NCBI RefSeq assembly: GCF_900103525.1
Contig: NZ_FNHN01000013.1
Coordinates: 78,341-142,340 of the forward strand
DNA: 64,000 nt
DNA from: Bacillus sp. OK048
GTDB lineage: Bacteria; Bacillota; Bacilli; Bacillales; Cytobacillaceae
Direction of reading: 5' to 3'
Of this stretch, positions 44,297 to 53,814 are shown in pieces. Below the pieces are notes generated by a model. The model was not told where the DNA came from. It ran no database searches and saw only the letters and a list, made by a program, of their open reading frames with translations. The translations under genes were made by a program, and so were the position numbers. The first letter of the stretch is position 1; the number at the start of each line of letters is the position of its first letter.

Positions 44297-45559
44297 ATGT
44301 TTTTTCATGAGGTTCAAGCTGGTGATTCCTTATTTACGATCAGCAGCAGGTATGGAATTTCTATAGATGAGATTCGCCGTGTGAATGGTTTAGTGCAATC
44401 CAATATTGTTCCAGGTCAGGCCTTGCTCATTCCTTTATATACGTACATTGTTCAACCTGGAGATACATTTACAGCGATTGCTAGAAAATCTTTCTTATCT
44501 TTAGACCAACTAACAGCTGCCAATGCTGCTGTTAATCCGGCTGCACTACAACCAGGTATGAGGCTTACGATTCCTAATATATCGAATTATCATGCATCAA
44601 CACTAAGCTTCTATGTTGTTCGAAGTCCGGAGTTGGACCGTGCGTTAATTAGTGATTTTGCCCCTTATAGTACATCCATATCCATTTTTGAATATCACAT
44701 TGCAAGTAATGGCGATATTGCAAATACCTTAAATGATTTGACAGCTATTCAAACAACTTGGACTTATCGGGTTAGACCTCTTGTGACTGTCACGAACTTA
44801 ACAACTAAAGGTTTTAGTCCCGAACTTGTTCATCAAGTATTAAACAATCCTGCTGCAAGAACGAACCTTGTTAATAATATTTCCTATTTAGTAACCAATA
44901 GGGGGTATGGAGGAGTAAATATTGACTTTGAGCGTGTTATGGCTGAAGATAGAGATCTTTTCACGGGCTTTTTACGTGAATTACGAGATCGTTTGCAGCC
45001 ATTAGGACGCACTCTAACAATTGCGCTTCCTGCAAAAACAAATGAAGAAATACCTTGGCTTAAGGGATATGATTATGGAGGAATCGGTTCAGTTGTGGAC
45101 TTTATGTTTATCATGGCTTATGACTGGCACCATGCAGGAAGTGAGCCAGGACCTGTTGCTCCCATTACTGAAGTAATAAGAACCGTTGAATTTGCGATAC
45201 AATATGTTCCTCGTCGAAAAATTATTATCGGTATGCCCTTATATGGATATGACTGGATCATTCCGTACAGTCCAGGCAGAGTTGCCCCAGCGATTTCAAA
45301 TCAGGCTGCTATTGAAACAGCCATGAGGTACCAATCACCGATACAGTATTCAACTGAATTTGAGTCACCTTTTTTTCATTATAAAGATCAACAGGGATTA
45401 ACACATGAAGTTTGGTTTGAAGATGTAAGAAGCATGGGTGCTAAAATGTTACTTATTCATGAATATGGATTAGATGGCTTAGGTGCATGGCAATTAACAC
45501 TGGGATTCACACAAGGTCCTTGGCTTATAACAAAGTTTTTTACAATAATAAAGGTGTAA
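44297..45559 (+). CDS. sleL: Spore cortex-lytic N-acetylglucosaminidase (LysM-LysM-GH18), SleL/YaaH family
   Basis: 420 residues from ATG 44297, chosen because GTGGAGGG lies 7 nt upstream and the first LysM begins right after it. Two LysM domains: VQAGDSLFTISSRYGISIDEI (to ~47) and VQPGDTFTAIARKSFLSLDQL (to ~95). Then a GH18 barrel with the catalytic strand GGVNIDFERV, FMIMAYDWHHAGSEPG and IIIGMPLYGYDW. No signal peptide, as in SleL proteins placed on the spore from the mother cell. It degrades cortex fragments during germination. It is single-gene, with its own terminator. Confidence 0.92.
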   Translation: MFFHEVQAGDSLFTISSRYGISIDEIRRVNGLVQSNIVPGQALLIPLYTYIVQPGDTFTAIARKSFLSLDQLTAANAAVNPAALQPGMRLTIPNISNYHASTLSFYVVRSPELDRALISDFAPYSTSISIFEYHIASNGDIANTLNDLTAIQTTWTYRVRPLVTVTNLTTKGFSPELVHQVLNNPAARTNLVNNISYLVTNRGYGGVNIDFERVMAEDRDLFTGFLRELRDRLQPLGRTLTIALPAKTNEEIPWLKGYDYGGIGSVVDFMFIMAYDWHHAGSEPGPVAPITEVIRTVEFAIQYVPRRKIIIGMPLYGYDWIIPYSPGRVAPAISNQAAIETAMRYQSPIQYSTEFESPFFHYKDQQGLTHEVWFEDVRSMGAKMLLIHEYGLDGLGAWQLTLGFTQGPWLITKFFTIIKV

Positions 45560-45566
45560 ATCAGGA

Positions 45567-45596
45567 AGGCCTTGGATCATCTAATCCAAGGCTTTT
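45567..45596 (+). terminator. Terminator of sleL
   Basis: GCCTTGGAT / ATCCAAGGC with TTTT. The 45597-45838 stretch that follows has no gene; it contains the short dispersed-repeat relative at 45671-45695. Confidence 0.8.
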
Positions 45597-45670
45597 AAAT
45601 TTGGGGACTGTTAGACGGCTCTTATTCAAGTCTAGTATTTTGACAATAAATTTTTCTGGAAAACAACTGT

Positions 45671-45695
45671 CCAGGGCGCTTGCGCTTTTCCTGTC
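45671..45695. repeat. Short relative of the dispersed GCGCTTGCGCTTTTC repeat
   Basis: CCAGGGCGCTTGCGCTTTTC followed by CTGTC; see 6360-6402. Confidence 0.35.
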
Positions 45696-45838
45696 AGCAA
45701 TACTAGGTTATGCCAAGGAAGATATGGAAGTGTAGGTCAACCTTGGACAAGGAAACTATAAACTGAAAATAAAAACATAACCAATGCGTAAGAACCCTAT
45801 AATGTTGAGAAAATTGCGAGTTAAAAAAACTAAAGTAG

Positions 45839-45867
45839 TTGACCCAATACTACTACATTAGTAATAT
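45839..45867 (+). promoter_or_regulatory. Sigma-A-type promoter of the dehydrogenase operon
   Basis: TTGACC, 17-bp spacer, TAATAT. Downstream in the leader, TACAAAAAGT-ACCGC-ACTTTTTCTTGTA (45889-45916) forms a hairpin just before the ribosome site, a possible operator or leader control element. Confidence 0.6.
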
Positions 45868-45936
45868 TTAAAGAAAGGTGAAAGCACTTACAAAAAGTAC
45901 CGCACTTTTTCTTGTATAAAAGGAGGAGCCCCGATT

Positions 45937-46203
45937 ATGAATCAAACAATTATCTGTAGATGTGAAGAAGTATATTTAGAAGACATTCATAATACCGCAA
46001 TCACATATAACTGCTCTGCCCGTGAAGTAAAATTACGAACAAGGGCTGGTATGGGGTATTGTGGAGGGCGTACGTGCAGGCCGGCAGTCGATGCTATATT
46101 GGAAACAATTACGGGAGAAAAGGCAGGACATGCCATACCGATGAAAGTCCAACCACCCGTTAGACCTGTACCACTAGCTGTTTTAGGAGGTAAAATAAGG
46201 TGA
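45937..46203 (+). CDS. BFD-like [2Fe-2S] subunit of FAD dehydrogenase
   Basis: 88 residues, GGAGGAG before ATG. Cluster cysteines: ICRCEE near the start and MGYCGGRTCRP near residue 41, the BFD/NirB-like pattern. In hydrogen-cyanide synthase HcnB and OoxA this domain is fused to the FAD subunit; here it is a separate small subunit, as in the heterotetrameric proline or hydroxyproline dehydrogenases. It overlaps the next gene by 4 nt. Confidence 0.88.
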   Translation: MNQTIICRCEEVYLEDIHNTAITYNCSAREVKLRTRAGMGYCGGRTCRPAVDAILETITGEKAGHAIPMKVQPPVRPVPLAVLGGKIR

Positions 46204-46601
46204 TTAAAAACCGTATAGTAGATCATCCTGTTCTTGGGAAACTACCAGACAAAACCCCAGTCACTTTTACTTTTGACGGGAATACATATGAAGGTTTTGA
46301 AGGAGATACGATTGCATCGGCACTTCTCGCTAATGGTGTCAGGCAACTGCGTGTTCATGAAGAAACCGGTGCACCACGGGCTATTTACTGTAATATTGGT
46401 CATTGCTTTGAATGCCGTGTCACAGTCAATCAAGTCCAGGGTATTCGTGCATGCATGACATCTATTAAAGACAATATGGCTATCGAAAGTGGAAAATTAC
46501 AAGCAACTCCATTTGAATCTACACCAGAGGAATGGCCACGTACATATGCTGAATTTGAACAAAAGAACAAAGGTAAAAAGGTCGGTGATACGCATGTATG
46601 A
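46200..46601 (+). CDS. Plant-type [2Fe-2S] ferredoxin-like subunit (HcnA/SoxA N-terminal type)
   Basis: GTG start overlapping the previous stop. 133 residues; cluster site AIYCNIGHCFECRVTVNQVQGIRAC, and VTFTFDGNTYEGFEGDTIASALLANG, as in sarcosine oxidase alpha N-terminus and HcnA. It transfers electrons between FAD subunits. It overlaps the next gene by 8 nt. Confidence 0.88.
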   Translation: MIKNRIVDHPVLGKLPDKTPVTFTFDGNTYEGFEGDTIASALLANGVRQLRVHEETGAPRAIYCNIGHCFECRVTVNQVQGIRACMTSIKDNMAIESGKLQATPFESTPEEWPRTYAEFEQKNKGKKVGDTHV

Positions 46602-47784
46602 TGTCGTAATAATAGGTGCGGGCCCCGCTGGTTTATCAGCCGCAATTGCATGCCGTGAATCAGATTTAAACGTCATTGTTATCGATGAATTTCCAAAGCC
46701 AGGTGGTAGACTACTCGGACAACTTCACCAAGAACCAAATGGCGAGTGGTGGAATGGAGTGGAAGAAACACAAAATTTAATAGATAAGGCAGAAAAACTA
46801 AACGCAGAAATTAAATGTGGTGTTTCTGCCCATCATATCGAAAAAGTAGAACACGGCTATAGTATACATACAAGTATAGGCATTCTAAATACGACAAATC
46901 TATTGCTTGCAACAGGCGCCGCGGAAACAGCTCTCCCACTTCCAGGCTGGACACTTCCAGGTGTGATGTCTATTGGTGCAGCACAAGTGATGACAAACGT
47001 ACACCGTGTTCGGGTTGGGAATAAAGGGATAGTCGTTGGCGTCAACGTATTGTCTGCGGCAATTGCCCGTGAACTTCAAATTGCTGGAATTGAACTGCAT
47101 AGTATGGCTCTGCCGATTTCTAACCCTGTCACAAAAAACCATGCCAATCCAAGACATGTAATGGATGGATTAGTACGCATTGCCCATTTGGCACCTTCTA
47201 CTTTCCTTCGGTTAGGAAGTAAATTTGCCAAAGCAGCTTGGGTACGAAATTTGGCTGTAAAATTTTATCCTAAAGGTGGCGTGAAAATGTGGGGAATGCC
47301 TATCCATATTCGCAAAGCCATCGTTCAAATAAACGGTACAGAAAAAGTAGAATCCATTACAATGTGCGATATTACCTCTGATGGAGAAATGATTGCAGGC
47401 AGCGAAGAAATAATTGATGTCGATTTTGTTTGTATAGCTGGAGGGCTGTATCCACTTGCAGAGCTTGCTGCTGTAATCGGTTGTCCATTCCAGTATGTTG
47501 AAGAGTTGGGCGGCCATATTCCGATTCATAATGAACAAATGGAAACACCACTTAAAGGATTATACGTCGCTGGTAATATTACAGGCATTGAAAGTGCAAA
47601 AGTCGCCCGTGCGCAAGGAACACTTGCGGGTTACTCTATCGCGAAGAATAAAGTTAAAATAGCACAAGCAATGAATGATGTAAAATTAACACGTGAATCA
47701 GCATCGATTCAATTCCATCCTGATATTGTTGAAGGCCGGGAAAGGATCCAAAAATCTTTTAAAGAGTATCAAAAAGCTCAATAA
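46594..47784 (+). CDS. FAD-dependent pyridine-nucleotide-disulfide-type oxidoreductase (alpha subunit)
   Basis: 396 residues from ATG 46594 (MYDVVIIGAGPAGLSAAIACRESD, the FAD site); the in-frame extension to 46489 lies inside the previous gene. A second dinucleotide region is at NKGIVVGVNVLSAAIARELQ, and GLYVAGNITGIESAKVARAQG near the C-terminus. It lacks the C-terminal BFD domain of HcnB, which is supplied by the separate 88-residue subunit. Part of a four-subunit amine, opine or imino-acid dehydrogenase; exact substrate not readable. Confidence 0.88.
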   Translation: MYDVVIIGAGPAGLSAAIACRESDLNVIVIDEFPKPGGRLLGQLHQEPNGEWWNGVEETQNLIDKAEKLNAEIKCGVSAHHIEKVEHGYSIHTSIGILNTTNLLLATGAAETALPLPGWTLPGVMSIGAAQVMTNVHRVRVGNKGIVVGVNVLSAAIARELQIAGIELHSMALPISNPVTKNHANPRHVMDGLVRIAHLAPSTFLRLGSKFAKAAWVRNLAVKFYPKGGVKMWGMPIHIRKAIVQINGTEKVESITMCDITSDGEMIAGSEEIIDVDFVCIAGGLYPLAELAAVIGCPFQYVEELGGHIPIHNEQMETPLKGLYVAGNITGIESAKVARAQGTLAGYSIAKNKVKIAQAMNDVKLTRESASIQFHPDIVEGRERIQKSFKEYQKAQ

Positions 47785-47844
47785 AGTTACAAGTAAGACA
47801 CTTTTTAAATTAAACCACGAGTATTGCTATAGGAGGATTTTGGA

Positions 47845-49023
47845 ATGTCGATGAAAAATCATACGGAAGTGGCCATTATTGGCGGTGGCATTGTCGGTTG
47901 CGCCATTGCATATTATGTTGCAAAATCTGGTATCGATTGTGTGTTAATTGAAAAAAACGATATTGCGAGCGGCACCTCGTCCCGTTGTGATGGAAACGTT
48001 ACAATCGTCGATAAGGATCCAGGATTTGATAGTTTGATGTCTTTGAAAAGTCAGGAACTTACGGTGGATTTGAATGAAGAACTAGATTTAGGATTTGAAT
48101 ATCGTGCACTCGGCAGTCTCCTAGTTTGCGAGAATGATACAGAAATGGAAGCAGCAAAAAATTGGGTAGACATACAAAATGCTGCAGGGTTGGATTTCAA
48201 ACTACTAGACCGGGCAGATCTTCGGGCGGAGTCTCCCTATTTTGCGGATAATATTCCTGGGGGGTTGGAGTGTAGAACGGACTCACTTATAAACCCTTAT
48301 CTATTTTGTTACTCGCTTATCGATAAAGCGAAGCAATATGGACTTAAAGTACATAAACAGTCGGAAGTTACTTCTATTACAAAGAAAGAAAAATTTACAA
48401 TTGAAACGAAAAACGCTACATTTACGGCAAATAAGGTCGTCAATGCTGCGGGCGTGTGGGCACCCTTTATAGGTAAGATGCTTGATCTTGATATACCGAT
48501 TATCCCAAGAAAAGGCCATATCATCGTTGGTGCAAGGCAAAGGCCAGTAATGATGCGAAATGTCATGGAATTTGGTTATTTAATGAATAAATTTGGTCGT
48601 GATCGCATCGTGGATCCAGTAACAGAGAAGCACGGTGTCGCGTTGGTATTTGAACCAACAGAAAGTCAGAATTTCTTGCTTGGTAGTAGTCGTGAATTTG
48701 TTGGGTATGATGGCAGAATTGATATGAATGTTGTTCGCACAATGGCAAGAAGAGCACTACGTTTTTATCCGAAACTAGATGATTTCACGATGATTCGTAC
48801 ATATACGGGTTTCAGACCATGGACAGCTGATCATTTGCCAATCGTTTCGGAAGTTGATAGCATACCCGGATTTTTCATAGCAGCCGGACATGAAGGTGAT
48901 GGAATAAGTTTAGCGACAGTTACTGGAAAGTTAATTGATGAATTAATTCGCGGTATATCTGACACTGTTATTCCAACAAATCCATTACGATTTGATCGTT
49001 TTAATAAAGTGCCAGTTTCATAA
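47845..49023 (+). CDS. FAD-dependent amino/imino acid dehydrogenase (DAO family, beta subunit)
   Basis: 392 residues, AGGAGG before ATG. FAD site EVAIIGGGIVGCAIAYYVAKSG, GTSSRCDGNVT, and the C-terminal IRTYTGFRPWTADHLPIVSEV...AAGHEGDGISLATVTGKLI typical of the sarcosine oxidase beta/HcnC/D-hydroxyproline dehydrogenase group. This is the substrate-oxidising subunit; candidates are proline, hydroxyproline, sarcosine, opines or glycine (HCN). No transporter or racemase gene adjoins to narrow it down. Confidence 0.88.
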   Translation: MSMKNHTEVAIIGGGIVGCAIAYYVAKSGIDCVLIEKNDIASGTSSRCDGNVTIVDKDPGFDSLMSLKSQELTVDLNEELDLGFEYRALGSLLVCENDTEMEAAKNWVDIQNAAGLDFKLLDRADLRAESPYFADNIPGGLECRTDSLINPYLFCYSLIDKAKQYGLKVHKQSEVTSITKKEKFTIETKNATFTANKVVNAAGVWAPFIGKMLDLDIPIIPRKGHIIVGARQRPVMMRNVMEFGYLMNKFGRDRIVDPVTEKHGVALVFEPTESQNFLLGSSREFVGYDGRIDMNVVRTMARRALRFYPKLDDFTMIRTYTGFRPWTADHLPIVSEVDSIPGFFIAAGHEGDGISLATVTGKLIDELIRGISDTVIPTNPLRFDRFNKVPVS

Positions 49024-49082
49024 TGGCTCTTTTCTTAAACTTTGTTGCTCCTTGGAACAAATTTTAAGAAAAGAGCCTTTCC
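49024..49082 (+). terminator. Terminator of the dehydrogenase operon
   Basis: GGCTCTTTTCTTAAA / TTTAAGAAAAGAGCC stem with further pairing in the loop, followed by TTTCC. Confidence 0.78.
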
Positions 49083-49190
49083 TGTTATTTTTGAATATTG
49101 TGTGATCTTTTTACAGGAGTTTTACAGAATTAACTAGAATAGTAAGATATAATGTGTCATAAATCGGAAAAGCCCTGAGGAGGATGTAAC

Positions 49191-50147
49191 GTGACCCGTG
49201 ATCAAATGAACCCAACGATAGAGAAAATCCTTTTAAGCATTGAAAAAGTCATGATTGGCAAGAGAAATGTCGTAGAGCTGAGTCTTGTTGCCTTATTAGC
49301 TGAAGGTCATGTGCTCTTAGAAGACGTCCCAGGTGTCGGAAAGACGATGATGGTCCGTGCTCTTGCCAAGTCTGTGAATGCAAACTTCCGGAGAATTCAA
49401 TTTACACCTGACCTATTGCCATCAGATGTAACGGGAATATCGATATATAATCCAAAAGAAATGGAATTTGAATTTCGACCAGGACCGTTGATGGGGAACA
49501 TTATCCTTGCCGATGAAATTAACCGGACATCTCCAAAAACCCAGTCCGCTCTTCTTGAAGGGATGGAGGAGGCAAGTGTAACCATTGATGGTGTTACGCA
49601 TCGCCTGCAAAAGCCATTCTTTGTCATGGCAACACAAAATCCAATTGAATACGAAGGTACATATCCACTGCCAGAAGCACAGCTGGATCGGTTTTTATTG
49701 AAAATGAAAATGGGTTATCCAGAACTTCATGAAGAGATAGAAGTACTAAATAGGGCACAAAAGGTGCCACCTATTGAAGATCTTTATCCAGTGATTGACC
49801 TCGAAGGATTAAGAGCCCTGCAGCAAGATATTAAAGAAGTATATGTGGACCAAACGATTAAACAATATATTGTTGATATCACCAGTATGACTAGGAGCTT
49901 TAGAGGAGTTTACCTTGGCGCAAGTCCAAGGGGATCGATTGCGTTGATGAAAGCGGCACAAGCTTATGCATATATGTACGGCCGTGATTATGTGCTTCCT
50001 GATGATATTCAGTATTTGGCACCATTTGTATTATCACACCGGATTATCTTGAAATCTGAGGCCAAGTTTGAAGGTCTTTCTGCAGAAGAAATTGTAAATC
50101 GAGTGATAGCACGAATTCCTGTTCCTGTCCAAAGGCTAGTGAAGTAG
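49191..50147 (+). CDS. MoxR-type AAA+ ATPase
   Basis: GTG start with GAGGAGGA upstream. 318 residues: Walker A DVPGVGKTMMV, Walker B ILADEINRTSPKTQSALLEGMEE, sensor ATQNPIEYEGTYPLPEAQLDRF. MoxR proteins are chaperone-like ATPases that act with DUF58/vWA partners. One base separates it from the DUF58 gene and the transglutaminase follows, the usual three-gene set in Bacillaceae. Confidence 0.93.
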   Translation: MTRDQMNPTIEKILLSIEKVMIGKRNVVELSLVALLAEGHVLLEDVPGVGKTMMVRALAKSVNANFRRIQFTPDLLPSDVTGISIYNPKEMEFEFRPGPLMGNIILADEINRTSPKTQSALLEGMEEASVTIDGVTHRLQKPFFVMATQNPIEYEGTYPLPEAQLDRFLLKMKMGYPELHEEIEVLNRAQKVPPIEDLYPVIDLEGLRALQQDIKEVYVDQTIKQYIVDITSMTRSFRGVYLGASPRGSIALMKAAQAYAYMYGRDYVLPDDIQYLAPFVLSHRIILKSEAKFEGLSAEEIVNRVIARIPVPVQRLVK

Positions 50148-50148
50148 C

Positions 50149-51366
50149 ATGAAGAAATTATGGAATCCATTCAAAAAAGTATGGAAGTTTGTTATCTTAC
50201 TATTTTTGATTATCCTGACCTTTTCCTATGCAATGTTTCAAGGTGGATTTGTAAGTTGGTTTTTATTTTATAGCTTTTTACCCTTTGCCCTCTATTGTAT
50301 TGGTTTATCATTCTATTCTTTGAACGAGTTGGAGATTAGTCGCCATATACCTAAAACAGATTACAACGCAGGGGAACCATTAAAGGTAGTTGTCAATGTG
50401 AAGAGAAACTCAAAATTCCCGATCTTTTATTTTTTTATTGAGGACCAATTGGATGAAAACCTGACGTATTCTCAACAGAAAGAGAAAGCGAAGGTATTAA
50501 TTTTGCCTGGTTTTCGGAAGGAATTTTCCTATGAATATATCGTTGATGAGCTGCCGCGCGGAGAGCATCTCTTTCATAGCCTTCTCGTTCGTACTGGGGA
50601 TATTCTTGGCTTAGTCGAAAAAGAAATCGTTCATAGGAATGAAAGTAAAATCATCGTGTATCCAGCATATACGGAGCTGCTTTACCGCTCATTTGAAAAC
50701 CATTTTGATCAAGGGATGACTGCCTCAAGAGAACGGGTACAGCGTGATACGTCATTAGCGATTGGAGTCAGGGATTACCAGCCTGGCGACCGGTTCTCAT
50801 GGATTAACTGGAAAGCATCTGCAAAACGAAACGAAATCATGACGAAAGAATTTGAACAGCGTCAATCCCATGATGTTTTTGTTGTGATGGACTGTGTGCC
50901 TGATATGCACTTTGAAGCAATAGTTTCCTTTACAGCCACATTGGTGCGGGCTGTTCTGAAAAAAGGAGCACAAACCGGCCTCTTAACCATTAGTCGTGAA
51001 AGAGCATCATTTCCTATCAGAGGCGGGGAAAATCAACTACAACAGCTCTTTTATCATCTTGCTAGGATAGAAGCATATAGTCCTACCTCATTTGAGAAGG
51101 TGCTAGAAACAGAGGGATTGTTTGTCCAACAAACCGCTTCCTTCTTACTCGTTACCGGACAATTAACGAAGCCTTTAATCCAAAAAGCTGGCTTACTTGG
51201 GCAAAGAAAAGGGAAGATTACTCTTTTTTTAATAAAAGGAAAAGCAGAAGCACCCACGGAAAACGAAAGATCACTTATTGCCCTTTCTAATGCACGAAAT
51301 GTTCGGGTGCTTATGGTTCATGAAGGTGAATTTGAATCAGCCTTTTCGGAGGTGAATGTTCAATGA
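50149..51366 (+). CDS. DUF58-domain membrane protein
   Basis: 405 residues. Two N-terminal helices (about 12-55), then the DUF58 signature YQPGDRFSWINWKASAKRNEIMTKEFEQRQ near residue 215 within a vWA-like fold. Partner of the MoxR ATPase. It overlaps the transglutaminase gene by 4 nt (ATGA). Precise function in the envelope is not established. Confidence 0.9.
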   Translation: MKKLWNPFKKVWKFVILLFLIILTFSYAMFQGGFVSWFLFYSFLPFALYCIGLSFYSLNELEISRHIPKTDYNAGEPLKVVVNVKRNSKFPIFYFFIEDQLDENLTYSQQKEKAKVLILPGFRKEFSYEYIVDELPRGEHLFHSLLVRTGDILGLVEKEIVHRNESKIIVYPAYTELLYRSFENHFDQGMTASRERVQRDTSLAIGVRDYQPGDRFSWINWKASAKRNEIMTKEFEQRQSHDVFVVMDCVPDMHFEAIVSFTATLVRAVLKKGAQTGLLTISRERASFPIRGGENQLQQLFYHLARIEAYSPTSFEKVLETEGLFVQQTASFLLVTGQLTKPLIQKAGLLGQRKGKITLFLIKGKAEAPTENERSLIALSNARNVRVLMVHEGEFESAFSEVNVQ

Positions 51367-53555
51367 AAAGAGATTTCCAGACTTTTCTTTTATACGCATT
51401 CAGCTTTTTACTTTTATGGGAATGGTTACGTCCGGTGGAGCAAGTAACCTCGACAGATCATATTGAACTGTTTGTTATTTTTATCCTGCTATCTTTTGCA
51501 GTATCATTCTTAAAGCTAAAATGGATATGGAAAACCATATTGAAAGGTTGGTTCGTCCTCTTTTCACTGAATAAGGTTCATTATGATACTGGGTTCTTTG
51601 ATTTCAGTTGGTTATCTTCCTTTTTTAGCAATTTAATCCCTAATTTTGGCTTGATTCTAACGCGCGATTTGTTAGCCATAACCAATGAATTTCGAACATT
51701 TTTGTTTTTCATTCTTCTTTGGTTAATGGTTTACTTAGTACACTATTGGCTTTTGAATCGGAAAAGAATTTTTATTTTCTTTTTCATGACGCTTATTTAC
51801 ATAACGGTTTTGGATACTTTTACACTTTATAGTGCGAATTTGGCGATTGTTCGAACCGTTGTAATTGGGTTTGCAGTCATGGGGATGTTAACCTATTATC
51901 GGATTTTGGCTAAAGAACAGGTAAACAGTGATTCTTTTATTACGCGAAAATGGATGAGACCATTAGTGTTAATGATAGCTTTTAGCGTTATAGTAGGAAT
52001 TATTTCACCAAAGTTTGAACCGATTTGGCCAGATCCTGTTCCTTACCTTAAGGCGGCTGGCAATAAAGGCGGGGACGATGTAAATGGAAGTGGAGTTTCT
52101 AAAGTTGGGTACGGTACCGATGATTCTCGCCTAGGCGGTCCTTTTATTGGGGACGACAGTATTGTGTTCCAGAGTGAAGCTGCTCAAAAGAATTACTGGA
52201 AGGTAGAAACAAAGGATCATTATTCGGGCAAAGGCTGGATTCCTTCTGATACAAACCCCTACCATATAGCTGGAGATACTATAATACCTGTTAGTTCCAT
52301 CCCTTCAAATGTAGAAGCCAGGGATGAAACGGCTTCCCTATCTTTGTTTATGGATTATACTCATCTTATTTATCCAGCGGGGATTCAAAGGGCTCAATTT
52401 AAACGTAATTATACTTTAGAAATCGACTCAACAAAGGAAAAGATTACAATTTTAGACTTTAACTCTACTCCTATTGCTCCTGATTCCTATTCAGTTCAGT
52501 ATAAAATTCCAGTGTATGCGGCAACTGATTTACGGCAGACAAGTGAACCAGGGCAAATTGGTGAGGAGTTTCTTGAAAAATACACGCAATTGCCTGAAAA
52601 CCTTCCTGAAAGAGTAAAAGAACTAGCAGAAAGAATTACCGAAGGAAAGACAAATTGGTTCGATAAAGCGAAAGCGGTGGAGAGTTATTTCAGTGGGTCT
52701 GGATTCATCTATGATCAGAAGAATGTCGCGGTGCCAGGAGAAAATGAAGATTATGTCGATCAATTTTTATTTGATACAAAAATCGGCTATTGCGATAATT
52801 TTTCTACTTCGATGGCAGTCCTGCTTCGTTCGATAGGTATTCCTACGCGCTGGGTAAAGGGATATACGGGTGGGGATTTTCTAAAATTTAGTGAATCCGA
52901 TACGTCGAAACAAATTTATCAAATTACCAATAATAATGCGCATTCCTGGGTTGAAGTGTATTTTCCAAACCAAGGATGGGTACCGTTTGAACCAACAAAA
53001 GGATTTTCGAATAATATTGCTATTGATTTTACAAGTGAAGCGGGAACACCTGCCGCTACGGAGACTACTGTTCCCCCTGAGCAAAAACCACAGCAGGACT
53101 TGGAGAAAGATAGCAGCAGTTCAAAGAAAAATAATCAGTCATTTACATTTAATAATATTTGGCTCAGCATTAAAACATTTATGAGTAAAAATTGGAAATG
53201 GATATTGCTTTCGCTTGTGATCGTCGGCGGGGCAGCCGGCTTAACTTACAGGGGTCGTGGTAAATGGATTCCGTATTTGTATTTACTTCAATTCCGGTTA
53301 AGAACAAAGGATGAAAATATCGGGAAAGCCTATCTCGTTCTGTTAGACCAATTAGAACGGTATGGCTTAAAGCGTAATGAGGATCAAACACTGAGAAATT
53401 ATGCCCGCTACATTGATACCTTCTTTGCCTCGAGAGAGATGTCTAGGCTGACTGATCGATATGAGCAATATTTATACCATCAGAAACTGCCAGAGGGAAG
53501 CTGGAAGGATTCACGGGAATTATGGGAAAATTTAATTAAAAAGACAATTGCTTGA
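51363..53555 (+). CDS. Membrane-bound transglutaminase-like protease (TgpA family)
   Basis: 730 residues. Five to six N-terminal helices (to ~210), an extracellular transglutaminase-like domain with the active Cys in GYCDNFSTSMAVLLRSIGIPTRW and the His in NAHSWVEVYFPNQGWVPFEPT, then one further helix (~605-625) and a cytoplasmic C-terminal DUF4129-like part. The acidic third residue appears as Glu in FEPT, common for this family. Cys/His placement outside the membrane suggests peptide or cell-wall processing. Confidence 0.9.
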   Translation: MKRDFQTFLLYAFSFLLLWEWLRPVEQVTSTDHIELFVIFILLSFAVSFLKLKWIWKTILKGWFVLFSLNKVHYDTGFFDFSWLSSFFSNLIPNFGLILTRDLLAITNEFRTFLFFILLWLMVYLVHYWLLNRKRIFIFFFMTLIYITVLDTFTLYSANLAIVRTVVIGFAVMGMLTYYRILAKEQVNSDSFITRKWMRPLVLMIAFSVIVGIISPKFEPIWPDPVPYLKAAGNKGGDDVNGSGVSKVGYGTDDSRLGGPFIGDDSIVFQSEAAQKNYWKVETKDHYSGKGWIPSDTNPYHIAGDTIIPVSSIPSNVEARDETASLSLFMDYTHLIYPAGIQRAQFKRNYTLEIDSTKEKITILDFNSTPIAPDSYSVQYKIPVYAATDLRQTSEPGQIGEEFLEKYTQLPENLPERVKELAERITEGKTNWFDKAKAVESYFSGSGFIYDQKNVAVPGENEDYVDQFLFDTKIGYCDNFSTSMAVLLRSIGIPTRWVKGYTGGDFLKFSESDTSKQIYQITNNNAHSWVEVYFPNQGWVPFEPTKGFSNNIAIDFTSEAGTPAATETTVPPEQKPQQDLEKDSSSSKKNNQSFTFNNIWLSIKTFMSKNWKWILLSLVIVGGAAGLTYRGRGKWIPYLYLLQFRLRTKDENIGKAYLVLLDQLERYGLKRNEDQTLRNYARYIDTFFASREMSRLTDRYEQYLYHQKLPEGSWKDSRELWENLIKKTIA

Positions 53556-53581
53556 CCGGAAAAACAACCTATTGTTACAAT
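53552..53581 (+). promoter_or_regulatory. Candidate guaA promoter
   Basis: TTGACC overlapping the preceding stop codon, 18-bp spacer, TACAAT, about 35 bp before the riboswitch. Confidence 0.5.
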
Positions 53582-53611
53582 AAGCTAGAATTTAATAGGT
53601 TAATTTATTTT

Positions 53612-53680
53612 CTTCATATATCCTCGAAAATAAGGTTCGAGAGTCTCTACCGGGTTACCGTAAACAACCTGACTATGAAG
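53612..53680 (+). ncRNA. Purine (guanine-class) riboswitch, guaA leader
   Basis: P1 CTTCATA / TATGAAG; P2 CTCGAA / TTCGAG with L2 loop AATAAGG (usual form GATATGG); J2/3 GTCTCTACC; L3 CCGTAAA; and the C of GACTATG that sets guanine specificity. The altered L2 keeps both G residues that pair with L3. A long terminator follows. Confidence 0.88.
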
Positions 53681-53713
53681 GCGGAAACTTCTGTGATTGC
53701 CATTACGAAAAAG

Positions 53714-53766
53714 CTAGAATTCTGCCTTCCTAGTTACTTTTAGGGGGAGAATTCTAGTTTTTTTTG
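53714..53766 (+). terminator. Riboswitch-controlled terminator before guaA
   Basis: Perfect 10-bp arms CTAGAATTCT / AGAATTCTAG followed by eight T. Confidence 0.88.
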
Positions 53767-53814
53767 TATGTAAAAGTAAATACTAACTATATTATTGGGA
53801 AAGAGGTGGCCATT

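Noticed and set aside
45487..45735. Open frame (82 codons) across the end of sleL
   Set aside because: It overlaps sleL and its terminator and a repeat remnant; no ribosome site and no recognisable sequence.
53764..53814. Upstream ATG as the guaA start
   Set aside because: It lies in the T-run of the riboswitch terminator and lacks a ribosome site; TTG 53815 has AAAGAGGTGG and gives the usual length.
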